Origin: Omphiscola glabra
Lineage: Eukaryota > Mollusca > Gastropoda > Lymnaeidae
Length of the DNA: 64,000 nucleotides
Reading direction: 5' to 3'
Assembly (NCBI GenBank): GCA_964017045.1
Contig: OZ024798.1
Span: 28,758,347 to 28,822,346 of the forward strand
The notes under the pieces were generated by a model. It saw nothing but the letters and a program-made list of their open reading frames with translations. It ran no database searches and was not told the DNA's origin. Positions 1 through 12,800 of the stretch are shown piece after piece. The number at the start of each line of letters is the position of its first letter. The first letter of the stretch is position 1. The position numbers and the translations under genes were made by a program.

Positions 1-2096
1 AGGGTCACTAGGTACAAAATAATTAATATAAAATGAAGGAATACTGTAAACTATCAAAGGAAAGTGCCATCAATTGCGAGATGAGCAAGAAACGCGAGAA
101 GCAATCTGATCAGCTGGTTCAAAGACCAGCCAGCCTATTTTGAGGCTTTTATTATTGGGCAGATGGATCGGCCATTCACCTTTTTGGCCATTTGACTCTG
201 GGCCAAAGCCCAGCCATCTCAAGCGCATTAATTAACATTTCCACTCTACACATCAAACGACATGTGCCTATCTATTTCCATTTGAAACTTCATATTGCAT
301 CCTGAAAAAGTAACTAATTATGTATGGTATAATACAGTACAAATTATGGCATGAAAACAGAACAAGAAATTAGTAGAGGACACTTAAAAGGATGGTAGCT
401 GTGATCTCAATGACATTTTAAAAAAGAGTGATTTAACTATAAAGTGAAGCATTTGCCTGCATAAAATAGTAAAAAGATAAAAACTTTTCTTTATTTTATT
501 TTTAAAATGTTAACATACATGTAGTTATTTGTTTAGTTTTCACTCAAAAAAAAAAGAAAAAAGAGAGTTAATATTTCATAGATTTACGAAGTGTTAAATA
601 TTCAATGGGCAGTTTTCCATGTATACTATCTTCAAGTGAGGAATAAATTGTATATGGAATATTCATGTGGGGGAAAAATAAAAGAATACTAAAATCATAG
701 CAACTAATGGTTGTATGTAAGGAAAAGGTAATAAGCTACCGGTACTAAACTTTGTGTTGTTTGGCTTTGAAACAATTATAGAAATATATAATCTTAACAT
801 AAAAATCTACATTTATATAACAGTGGACTTAATGAAAAAGCATATTTAGTTCAGATATGCCATATGTTATCTCTCATCAGATTATAAAAAGCTGAATATT
901 TTATTCTTGATGAAATAAATTGGTTTCCATCTACAAAATTGTGCAGTCTGTGTGATTGCTGGGTACAAATTGGAAATCCATTAGTGTAATTTATCCCCAA
1001 TGTTAGGTTAATCTTATACAGAAGTGATGAGCATTAACGCCCTTGTTTCTATCATGTGCTATACTGTATTTCAAAAGGTTGCATGTCCTTGTAATCCTTG
1101 TAAAAGATGAAGAAAATCTTGGTCTTCCTTTTCCTACAAGCTTTTTTTCTGTGAATGAACTGCTTATTGCCACTAAATGATATGTGTAGTCCATATAGCA
1201 AAATCTGCAATAAACTGCTCCATTTCATAGCAAAAAGACAGAAATCAACCAATTTTCACTTTATATTTTCCAGACACATTAACTGGCTACCTAGGAATTA
1301 CATAAAAATGCGTTCAGAAAAAAAAATAAGTCCACACAATTGCAAAGAAATGGGAAGAGGTGGGATGACCCAGAAAGACTGGGTCGGGATAGATTTAGAT
1401 GGAAAGAAATCATACATGGTCTTTGACTCATTTGAAGTGATGACTATGAAATGATTTATAAACCAGAATTGTAGGCATTTGATAGTAGCTTTCAAATAAT
1501 TGCTTTTTAAATAGAAAAACATTAATAACTAAAATGATACTTGTACTTTCAAAAAGACTTAAACATGTCCTTTCAGTTTAGACTACAAATAATGCTTCTA
1601 TCTGATCATGTAAATAAATAATTTGTTCTGGCCTGGAATATAATTGATTTGTGGTTAAAATAATAATACTAGCCACTTCTTTTTATTATCTAAAACAATA
1701 AGTTTAAATCATGATCAGTAAATATAGTGTGTTTTCACATACAATCATTGTTTGACCCCATTTATGAGCATCTCTTTAGCTCATCTCCAAATTACAAATA
1801 AAGCATTTTGGAAAAAGAATTTCAGACAGAGTGAAAAGAATAAAGATACGTTTTTTTTTAACAGTTATGTTTAAAAAAAAAATATATATATATATAAGAA
1901 TGATCTAGGCTGACCGCAATGCCAAAGAAACAAAGAGATTTAAATACTTTCGGATTCTTAAAAACAATCATAGTTATTTTCTTTTATTGTACGGAAATCA
2001 AATAAATTTAAATGTGCACAAAATATTACATATCCCCTTTTATTTTAGTAAAAGTTTAAGTATTATTATTATAAATTACAAATACATTTAAAGTAA
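1..2096. other. No gene seen: AT-rich, probably macoilin intron 7
   Basis: Only short open frames with no recognisable protein similarity. I looked on the minus strand for macoilin coiled-coil sequence and found none. The stretch holds simple A/T tracts and a short (AT)n run near 1880. Confidence 0.5.
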
Positions 2097-2351
2097 CACT
2101 ATGGCGCTGACAGAAACAATAACTCCGCTTTGGTTTGTAAAGTCTCATGTCGATCTCATATCTCGTGTACAAAGTAGACACAAGTTATGTCCCTGAATAG
2201 AGATTCTTCTTTAACAGCAAATCAATGGGGCTAATGGAAGTTGAAAACGATAAATAAATAAATGACTACTATTGGCATATCGGCCCCCTCCCAATGGTCC
2301 TAAACTATAAAGCTAACAAATAGTGTAATTCATATGAAAAGTATGGGCACT
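2097..2351 (+). repeat. 255-bp repeat, copy A of a near-identical inverted pair
   Basis: The reverse complement of this stretch occurs at 9615-9869. Aligned by eye over 255 bp, I find a single difference (T here in GGTCCTAAAC, C in the other copy). Similarity stops abruptly on both sides. No ORF, tRNA-like boxes or terminal inverted repeats are evident. Confidence 0.9.
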
Positions 2352-2779
2352 ATTTTTTATTAAGCATTTTATCCGAATTTAAAAGTTATGAAAAAAATGT
2401 AATAAAAAATTATGATCTAAGAATTAAATCGTTATCACATTTGTCGGGAAAACACAAACAACTGTTGTTTTAGTGCGTTTTTAATATTGCGAAATAAAAA
2501 TGAAATTAATTTGTTCTAAATAAATAGCAAATCGTGTCATAGCACGATTGCCTCTTTTAGCCAAAGCTTTAAGTTAATTTTTTTTATGACAGAACTGATA
2601 ATGTATTTACCCCTTCTTGAAAGTAAAATTAAGAAAGATAATTATTGCTTTTTAAATTATTAATAAAACACAAAAAATGTTAGTAATAAATAGGAGTAAT
2701 ATGATACTTTCATTTTGTTCCAGGCAGCACAAGATATGCCTCAGAATGAATTTAATAAATAATTAACCTTCTTAGGTAC

Positions 2780-3230
2780 ATATATAATCGGGGGTAGGAA
2801 ATAGGGTGTGTACATTTTTATGTGGATGAAAATATCTTTAAATCCAATGATATTACAGTTGTGAAAAATATATGCTATATTCTCATTTTAGAAATAAACA
2901 TATGTTTACCAATTAAGAATATCAATGATGTTTACAAAACGTAGGTATATTTGCATAAGTATACTCATTAGTAAAAACCCAATCATTTTACACAAGTGAA
3001 AATTTAATTTTCAAAATAGAGATGGGTTAAGATTTTCTTTCAAAAAATGAAAATATATTTTTGTTTTTACTTTGCGAACAGTGAAGTGGGTGTATGTTGT
3101 TATGAGATTAATAACGTTTCTGTATTTAAAAAGACACTCAAGGCTGTTACAGACGTTTGCAAGAGTCTTCTTTAGATAAAAGAATTCTTTGTTTTACGAT
3201 TTTCTGATAATATAGTAGAAAACAAAAGGC
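2780..3230 (+). repeat. AT-rich dispersed repeat, diverged copy
   Basis: Segments such as GGGTAGGAAATAGGGTGTGT, ATATCTTTAAATCCAA and TTCTTTAGATAAAAGAATT recur in the same order, reverse-complemented, at 59881-60170. This marks an old interspersed family with no coding content seen. Confidence 0.65.
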
Positions 3231-3686
3231 CAATGTTTGGTTAAATTTTTAATTAAGATATTGGTATTTCAAATTCAGTTAATATAAAATATATTTAAAA
3301 TGATATATAGAGTTTTTGTTGTAAATTTAAAATTAAGTTTTCACAATTTTTAGAGAATTCTTTTTTAAGTTTAAGGGCACGAAAAGTGGTAGTGTATGCC
3401 CACCAATGAACAATTTAAAAACACATGACATCTAAAGTATTTCTCTAGCGGAGAAATTAGCCATCAATGAACTCCTTTACAGACAACAATGATTTAATTA
3501 ATGATCATTTAGATTTGGTAATTTATGGTCAAGTTTATAGAAAAAATAAATGCAGTTTAAGGGCGTGAAAATGGGTATGGTAGGCATATAATATTATATA
3601 GCAGATAAATAATTCTCAAAACTTTTAATGATGTAAGAAATGTAAACATCATTACATAGATACTTTTTTTTTAAAAATACGGAATT

Positions 3687-3788
3687 GTGAGGAGTTTTCG
3701 CAATAGCAAGTGGAAATTATTGCAAAGTGCCTGTCATGTGAGGAGTTTTCGCAATAGCAAGTGGAAATTATTGCAAAGTGCCTGTCAT
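3687..3788 (+). repeat. Perfect tandem duplication of 51 bp
   Basis: Two identical 51-bp copies, 3687-3737 and 3738-3788, each beginning GTGAGGAGTTTTCGCAATAG. They lie 75 bp from the splice donor of macoilin exon 7, on the intron side. The lack of differences suggests a recent event or a polymorphism. Confidence 0.95.
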
Positions 3789-3862
3789 TATTATCTCGAT
3801 AACATCGGGTGATATTTTCTTGTATATTTTTTAAATGGAATAAAAACTTAAGCTTGGCTTAC

Positions 3863-6800
3863 CTTTGAATAACTTCTTCTTTATTATTTGTGTATGACAA
3901 GGGTGAGGGTGAAGGCTGGAGCTCTCTGTACATATTTTTGCCTTTTTTTGTAGAGGACGAAGACGATGGATGTGTCAAAGATGAATTAGAAGAAGCTGTA
4001 GAATTAGTGACACCAATATCCTTACTACTGTTCAGCTGTTTGTTACTTTGTTTACTAGATGGCACAGGTATAGCTGCTGCTGCTGCTGCTACAGCAACAG
4101 CTGCTGCCACACTGCTGTTTCCTGACTTGAACCCTTTTCCCGCCTGCTGCTCGTTGGCAAAATTGTCAGAACTTTCGTCATATTGATTGACGTTAGATGG
4201 CTTCCGAGGCAGGCTTTTTTCTATATACTCTATCTCATCATCCTCATTAAAATCACCACCTTTAGAAGTTTTATGTTTAACAGTACTCAAAGAAGAAGAA
4301 GAAGAATCTTTTTCATCTTCCAGTTTTGATGATGAAGAAACTTTTTTACTAGTTGAATTGGATACCCCATTTGAGATTACTTCCTCTTCAGACTTTGAAG
4401 GTAAAGCTGCAGAAAGGAAAGTTTTAAACAGTTACATTACAAATGATTTTCTATTATTGATTTTGAATTTGAAAACAATAATTTCATGCAATGTCAGAAA
4501 CATGCATCGCTATATAAAACTATTAAACCAGTTGAGAGTGAATTCCCTCCCAGTCTTAATTTATTGTTCAAATTTCTTTCACAGACACTAGTTGATACCT
4601 TTAGGTTTATCAGCATATTGAACTTCAGCAGGTAGTGCTTGTTGTAAAATCTGAAGGTAAAAATCATTCTCTTTTTGTATAACTTTTTGACGACGCTGAA
4701 ATTTAAAAAAAAATATTTTTGTACCACAAATAACAAGGGACATAAATTGAGAAAATCAAATTGTTTCTTCTGAAAAAAGAACTTTTAAATTATTGCTTTA
4801 TGAATTATCAAGTCCAAACTTGACAAAAATACTTTGACTTTTAACAAAATCATTTAAATTATAGTTTATATTTTTTTAAAATCTTAAAATACAACACAAA
4901 ATTCATTTTTCACAATACTACTTAATTTTATTTTTATACAGGTTGATAATATAATACTTACTAATCTCATTCTGTACGAAACATAACTTTTGAAACCAAA
5001 CCCCAAAGTAACAACTGGATACCCAATGCTACATAAGAAATAAACAAAGAACATTAAACTTTTCCACTATTGCTTTTCTTTGTTATCATACTTACTTATG
5101 TGGTTAAAAACAAAATACATGGGGAGTTCGTAATTCCATATAAAATTTATCAATAATGGAAACTGGTCTATTTAAATTACATTAACAATTTCTTTGAAAT
5201 AAGAAAACCAAGAAATATAAGTTAAAATTTAAAAATATGCAGATTAATAATATTATATATTAAAATATATGGCACATCATATAATCAGAAGGCAAAAGTT
5301 GAGTTTCTACACTGTTTAAATATTTATAAGTATACAATATTCAAACACTCACCAATGACAGGCAAAAGGTCTACAAAGGTCTAAATTGAATGGCAAACTT
5401 TTTAATTCTCTAAGTCGTATTGATGCTTCTATATAAACAAACAGCAACCATAGAGAAACTGTCGGAAGACAAATGCCCCTTTCTGAAAAAGAAAAGCAAA
5501 GAAAAAGTTATTTTAAAAAACTAGTAAAAAGAATTCTTACAAACACCTTTTACTGATTTAAGTACTTTATATTTTATGCATTGCTTTTAATCCCAAGCCA
5601 TTTAAAATATTTGATAGCATTTTTAAGTAGATTTTTTTTTCCAAACTCAGGCCAACAAAAATGTGTCTTTAATGAATTACCTGTGTGCCAAACATACTGC
5701 ACCCAAACATATGTGCTGGCAGCAAAGAAAAGCCACTGCACTGGTATGAACAGGTAGCAGATGACATCTGATGTTATGGCAATGCACACAAAGAAAACAG
5801 AGAAAGCCTTCATTTGAAAGAGAAAAAAAAAGGGGGGGGGGGGGAGGCATGACATTACAATTTGTGAGTGAAGGTTCCCAGGTAAAAAAAAAAGTGATAA
5901 AATATTCAAAGTTGTTATGAGAATACATAGAAGGCAATTAGCTGAACAAGAATGCAGACTTTATGATTTCTTTTATATTGGTTAATACTATTAATAGGCT
6001 AATGAGTGAATTCCATTTATGCCAGGAATAAAGAAAAATACACTTTTTCATTCATCACATATGCCCACATTGGAATTACATTGAATTTCAAAGATTATTA
6101 TGAGTAAAATTTTGATTAGGTAAAACGTGATCCAGATAAAGAGGATTTTCAATAATATGAATTTTATTACAGGTAAAAAATGAACAAATAAATTATTTAA
6201 AACCTTTATATTACCCATCTCACTTTGGTATAAACGAGAATGCTGGGATGGAAGGGCAAGGAGAATGAAGAAAATATATTAAAATTGTAGGCCTTAGAAG
6301 ATTTTAAAATGAATTCTTTATTTATATAAATTATATTAGCAACACGAGTTTGCAGGCACTCATTTTGAAGATAGAAACCAATTTGCTCCAACAAACAACA
6401 AATAGGACCTCATTGAAAGGTTTTACAAATACTGAAAATGAACATTAGGTCAAAGGTTATTTTTGTGTGTAGTGTAAAATTATCCAAAACAACTAAAAAA
6501 CTTTCCTAATATTTATCTTTTTAAAGCTTGGTTTCCTGGTTGGCCTACTTAAGCATGTCAGTGACTCATTGGCTCTGAGCGATCTCAAATTAGAATATTT
6601 ATGAAATCTTGAATAACAAGCCGATTATGAAATGCTTTACTTTAATTAATCCAGGGCAATCTCTTTAAAAGAAATGGCCACCCCGAAGGTTGCAGGTTGT
6701 TAGAGAGATTGGGGTTGGGACAGTAGTTGAAGGCAAAACCCTTCAATGTATAACTTTTGTTATCATCAGTGGGATGCAACCTGCCGACACCTATAAATTC

Positions 6801-9800
6801 TGCCATGGCAGCTGTAAAAAAGTTATATCTAACCCCCAGTGTCTGACATTATTCTTATTATGTCTAATGCTAAAACAAATTTGGGGGAAAAGTCTTTTCA
6901 CTGTACCCAGAGGCACTGAGCTTCCAGACCATGTGTCATCATAGTGACTCCCCAAGAAATGGAGAGGTGAAGGTGTTCTGTGGGACACAATGAAAAGGAA
7001 TACCAAATAGATCTAACTTACTGATAATACATTTCTTGTGCAGAACAATTAACACACCAGAGAGTGAACCAAACTTATATAACGTAACACACCAAAACCA
7101 GCACAAAATTTACTGTGGTGGTGGTAAGAACACAAGCTAATTCCCAGCACATACAAAATTGAGTGACCTGTCCCAATATGTTGGTATGTAAAACAAAAAC
7201 AATATTTAAACTAAAGCCTGTCAATCACATCAGTGATAAAACATTACTGAATACATTGGCGTTTCTAGACAAGAGCACTCATTAACCTGGTAGAGCAGTA
7301 TCTGCACAGTTAAACTGATATTTGGTCTACATTGGATCCTGGTAACGACTAGGACTAATCAGGACCGGATAATTTTGATCAAACTAATTATTATTCATTC
7401 CTCTTAAGTAATAATAAGATAAGAATACATGACACACATGGCGCATATCACACAGTTCATAGTATAAGATAAGTCTCTTTTAGAGCAATGAAAATGGAAT
7501 AATACGTAATAATTATTTACAAATTCCGCATTCATTATACAAACATGTTTATGAACCATCATATTTAGAATCCCTGCACCAGAGTATTTTAGAAGTGTTT
7601 TTAGTAGCACCTAGTCTTTTGCCAAAAAAACAAATTGACACCAGGAAAACAATTTCTGAAAATCAGTGAAAATGAACACTCACCAATCTTAGGGAAATGT
7701 GTACTGGAAAAGGGAAGTAGTAAAGAATAATTAAGCCCAAGGAAGCTCAATAAAAGCATTGATGAAATGATTACAGTAAAACAAATATTGAGATTTTTTA
7801 AAGTTTTGTTGTCAGAATAAAAATAATCATGTTTGTAAGGCCTTCTGCACGATACTAGTCGAAGTTAAAGAGAGTCAGATCAAGCAATTGATATTTTGTT
7901 TTCTTGAAATGACACTGTGCAATTAATTATTTATGAATTGTCTTTCTTGTAACTTCCAACCACCGCATCCAACTGCTGAAGTATTCTTTTTTGTGTACAG
8001 CTTTAGGTACAGATGAGTTGTACACATAAATTTAAAATTAAAATTTTCACTAAGTTCTGATTTTAGATATAAGACCAATATTTGGTACGAATAGCAATTT
8101 AGTACTTATGTTTACATCTATATAATTCAAATATTAAAAAAAAAATACAATTGTTTAGAGGTCTTTCTGCATGTACTTAAAATGTACTTTTCCTTTTATA
8201 TACTCATGTCTCCAATATCTTATTTTTTAGCGCCCTAAATTAATTGTTTTAAGTTAGTCTTAATCCGCCGATGTGAATGGATCACGTGTTATTGAAACAT
8301 GTTGGGGTGGATTGATGAGCACAAGAAACCACTTTTCATCAGGGCTGTGGAGTTGGAAAAATAAAGCGCATGCTTTACGTACATCCTGCACGGACCAGAT
8401 TGCCACACTGAGCATTACAGTGGAACAATCCCTGGAGTGGAACTCGCCACTATACATCAACTTTATTGACTATGAGAAGGCTTTTAATAGTGTAGACGGA
8501 CAGACTATGTGGAAGCTGCTAAGACACTACGGGGTACCACAAAAATTGACAGACATTATTAAGGCTTCTTGCGAAGGAGTGTCGTGCAGAATTTTTCATG
8601 GACAACAAACAACTGCGGCTTTTGGGGTACAGACTGGTGTCAGACTGGAGTGTCTGCTCCCGCCTTTCTTATTCCTGCTGACCAATGATTGGATAATTAA
8701 AATGTCTACAATGCAGAAGAGAAATGTTATCCAGTGGATACTATGGAAACAGCTTGATGACCTGGATTTTGCAGATGATCTGGCCTTAATATCACACACA
8801 CAGCAACAGATGCAAAAGAAAACTAATTATGTGGCACAGTACTCTGCTTGCATCGGCCTGAACATCCATAGAGGAAAAAGCAAAGTCCTTAAAATAAATA
8901 CATCAAGCAACACACCTGTAGCACTAGAAGGAACAAACCTTGAGGAGGTGGATAGCTTTACATCCCTCGGCAGCATCATTGACATATAAGGAGGGACAGA
9001 TGGTGACATAAGAGTGAGAATTGGCAAAGAGCTGCATGTAACCAGCTAAAAAAAGTCTGGAGCTGCAGCAACTTGACCCTCCAGACCAAGATAATTCAAC
9101 ACCACAGCGAAACCTGTCTTGCTATAGGGAGCAGAAACATGGCGAACAACAGCAGCTGGTTCAAAAAAGCTGCAGATGTTTATCAACTCATGTCTCTGAA
9201 TGATTTTTTGAATCCGCTGGCCCATCGTCATCACCAACGAGGATCTCTGGTGGCATACACAACAAGAACCATTGGAAGAATTAGTCTGCCAGTGCAGATG
9301 GAGATGGATTGGCCAACCCTCAGAAAGCCCACATCCCTGGAAACCCCAGGGCAAGAGAAAAAGAGATCGACCCAAAATGACTTGAGAAGGAACCTGGAGC
9401 CAGACACCAAAAGGAGTGGGCACAACTGGGGACAGCTGGAGAAACTGGTCCAAGACCGGGATGCCTAGAGAGCCTGTGCCCCAGACGGGACGACGGGCGA
9501 TGATGATGATTTGCAATTGATCCCTTACTTATTTTTATATTTTATTTATTTCCCTCAAGGTAGGATAATTTGGACGCCTCAAAGGTTAAAAAGCACCTAG
9601 TCAGCAATCACGGGAGTGCCCATACTTTTCATATGAATTACACTATTTGTTAGCTTTATAGTTTAGGGCCATTGGGAGGGGGCCGATATGCCAATAGTAG
9701 TCATTTATTTATTTATCGTTTTCAACTTCCATTAGCCCCATTGATTTGCTGTTAAAGAAGAATCTCTATTCAGGGACATAACTTGTGTCTACTTTGTACA

Positions 9801-12800
9801 CGAGATATGAGATCGACATGAGACTTTACAAACCAAAGCGGAGTTATTGTTTCTGTCAGCGCCATAGTGCTACGGTGCATTCATGTATAGTGTAGACCTA
9901 AAATCTCGCTAATTAGATCTGACGAGAATGGCATGTATATTTATCATGCTATTTTATCCGTTTGTCCAATTAAATCGGATCGTAAAAATTGTACTCTCGT
10001 GCTGCAATCTTTTTTAAATCCTATTTGCTACATCCAACACTTCCAACTTTATTAACTGGAAGCAAAACACGCGCGCGCGATGCTGATCATCATTCCCCTT
10101 AACTCGTGGCGGAACATTCTAGGCGACGCCAGCACAGCATACCTCACACAGTCCCACCCCGGCGTGGTTAAATTGATCGATCCAAAAGAAACGTGTGGCA
10201 AGTGTACTCCTTTGTTCGGCTTTGGTTTATCATGACACCCACGTGGACACTGCCTACCACGGTCTATTCTTGACTTGCGGTCAATCCAATTGTGGGGAAT
10301 GGTGAATATGAGAAATTAGAGATACTCGGTCGGCGCGCGCGGCGGAACGTGACACACACCCCCCCCCCCCTTTTCCATCCGCACAGGGAAGTGCGGAGTT
10401 TTAAAGCTGAAAATCGTATTGCACAAAAATAACACTTAGAATGGCGAGACCCACCCCGTCGCTGTTAAAAGGAACCACAACTGCCGCAGGTACCCATGTC
10501 ATATTTAGCTTCGTTTTGATCTCTCACTGGTGACAACAGTTTCAATACACTGATAAATAGTGATATACAACGACCATGAAAATAGTCGGTTCCCCTCCTA
10601 TCAAAAGAATTGAAGAAACAAATGGCGTGCATTTAAATAGAGCAGATCTTTCCCGCTGCGGGATGAACAAGTGTTGAGTTGACACTGTAATGCGACGTGG
10701 GCATGGACACGTCTCTAGTCCCGACAAGCACGACAGCAACTTTGCCCGTGTCTTCAAAAAAAAAAAAATCGTCTTAAAACATTTAAATTAAAAAAAGACT
10801 TAAAAAAACAAGAGTTTTTAACTCCTCTTTTCTAGATGCCATTATCGAGAACCAGGGTCAGACTTCTTACCGAGGCCCTACGCCAAACATTTAAAACATA
10901 TAACCTTTTAAATAGTCTAGTGATGCGCAGAGTTGATAACGTCATGTAAACTTTTTGAAAATTATTAAATACATGTAACGCAAAAAATATATTGTAATAC
11001 ACACGTTATGTTAAAAGAAACAATACGTGAGGTGAAAATAAGACCCCAGACTCTGGAATCAAAAACATAGACACAAGGACAAGAGCATACAAACTTCGGA
11101 GTGGCAACACTGGAAATGACAGGCTATCCTAGACTTAGTGTCCTAATTAAATTCAGAGGATGACAACAGGAACTATTACTCAAAATTACATAAAGCAGAC
11201 AGGCTTCTAGTCAATGAAAAAATAAGTTGAACTTGCAATATATTCATTTTAAGATAAAACATTGTGAAAAAATAGATAAAAGAAAAATCGAAAAAAAGAA
11301 AGAAAAAATAGAGATACTAAAACTGTTGTTTTTGTTGTGTTTTTTTGTTGTTTTTTTGTTACCCCGGATTATTTAGCTTATATGTAAAACCGGCTATCCC
11401 GAGACCACATGCATGTCTTCTCAACTATAATGTCAGAAAGCCTCAAAGGATACAGAGGCGTGATGATATGAAGACATATCTAAAACAATATTTCACTGAT
11501 ATCCAACCCTAACATCTGCATAATACAAAAAAAACACGAGTGTAAAAAACATTGTAGATGACATAAACAATTTGAATACCAGAAAGAAATCAAAAAAAAA
11601 AAAAAAACTTGGAGAAAAATCACGAAAACGAGTTTTCATGCAGTCATGGTGCCATTTTATTTTCCCGTTTAACTAATCATTCAACACCTGGGTGTGATTT
11701 TTTAAATATTTACTTGACATTTTCCCCGCTGTAAGACATTTCGGGAGCTTAATTCATTTCAGTCTGTTCTTTAATACCACAAAAATACTAATAGAATAAC
11801 AAAAAGGTTCAGAAGAAACTGAGCTATCCACATAGACGAAATACACTCTTATTGTAGATAAAGAATGTATGTGAGATCATTGACTAACAATGCGTAACTA
11901 CACCAAATATCATTTGTGCAAAGACGCTCCATGCACGCCACACGCTCCATGCAACCCACACGCTCCATGCAAACCACACGCTCCATGCAAACCACACGCT
12001 CCATGCAAACCACACGCTCCATGCAACCCACACGCTCCATGCACGCCACACGCTCCATGCACGCCACACGCTCCATGCAACCCACACGCTCCATGCAAAC
12101 CACACGCTCCATGCAAACCACACGCTCCATGCAAGCCACACGCTCCATGCAACCCACACGCTCCATGCACGCCACACGCTCCATGCAACCCACACGCTCC
12201 ATGCAACCCACACGCTCCATGCAACCCACACGCTCCATGCACCCCACACGCTCCGTGCAACCCACACACTCCATGCAACCCACACGGTCCATGCAAACCA
12301 CACGCTCCGTGCAACCCACACACTCCATGCAACCCACACGGTCCATGCAAACCACACGCTCCATGCAAACCACACGCTCCATGCAACCCACACACTCCAT
12401 GCAACTCACACGGTCCATGCAAACCACACACTCCATGCAACCCACACGCTCCGTGCAACCCACACACTCCATGCAACCCACACGGTCCATGCAAACCACA
12501 CGCTCCGTGCACCCACACGCTCCATGCAACCCACACGGTCCATGCAAACCACATGCTCCATGCAAACCACACGCTCCATGCAACCCACACGCTCCATGCA
12601 ACCCACACGCTCCATGCAACCCACACGCTCCATGCAACCCACACGCTCCATGCAACCCACACGGTATGGCCATTCGACTTATTAAATAATTAATTTTTAA
12701 AAAAAAGATAATATCAACTAGATCAAGTTGGTATCCACAAATAAAACTAGTTTTTATATTTTAAAAGCTTGATAAATGATTATAACAAAATAAAATTCAC

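Noticed and set aside
1155..1454. 99-codon plus-strand frame near the left edge
   Set aside because: Composition and lack of similarity fit chance; no signals or partner exons.
1..3862. Search for the macoilin coiled-coil exons
   Set aside because: No minus-strand segment here resembles the conserved coiled coil, so these exons are taken to lie outside the window.
3890..4591. Plus-strand frames over macoilin exon 7
   Set aside because: Shadow frames opposite a verified exon, produced by its Ser/Glu-rich codon use.
11849..12693. Long open frames on both strands (about 250-275 codons) rich in Cys/His/Pro or Met/Arg/Ser
   Set aside because: They are by-products of an 18-bp tandem repeat whose length is divisible by three; no non-repetitive coding sequence flanks them.
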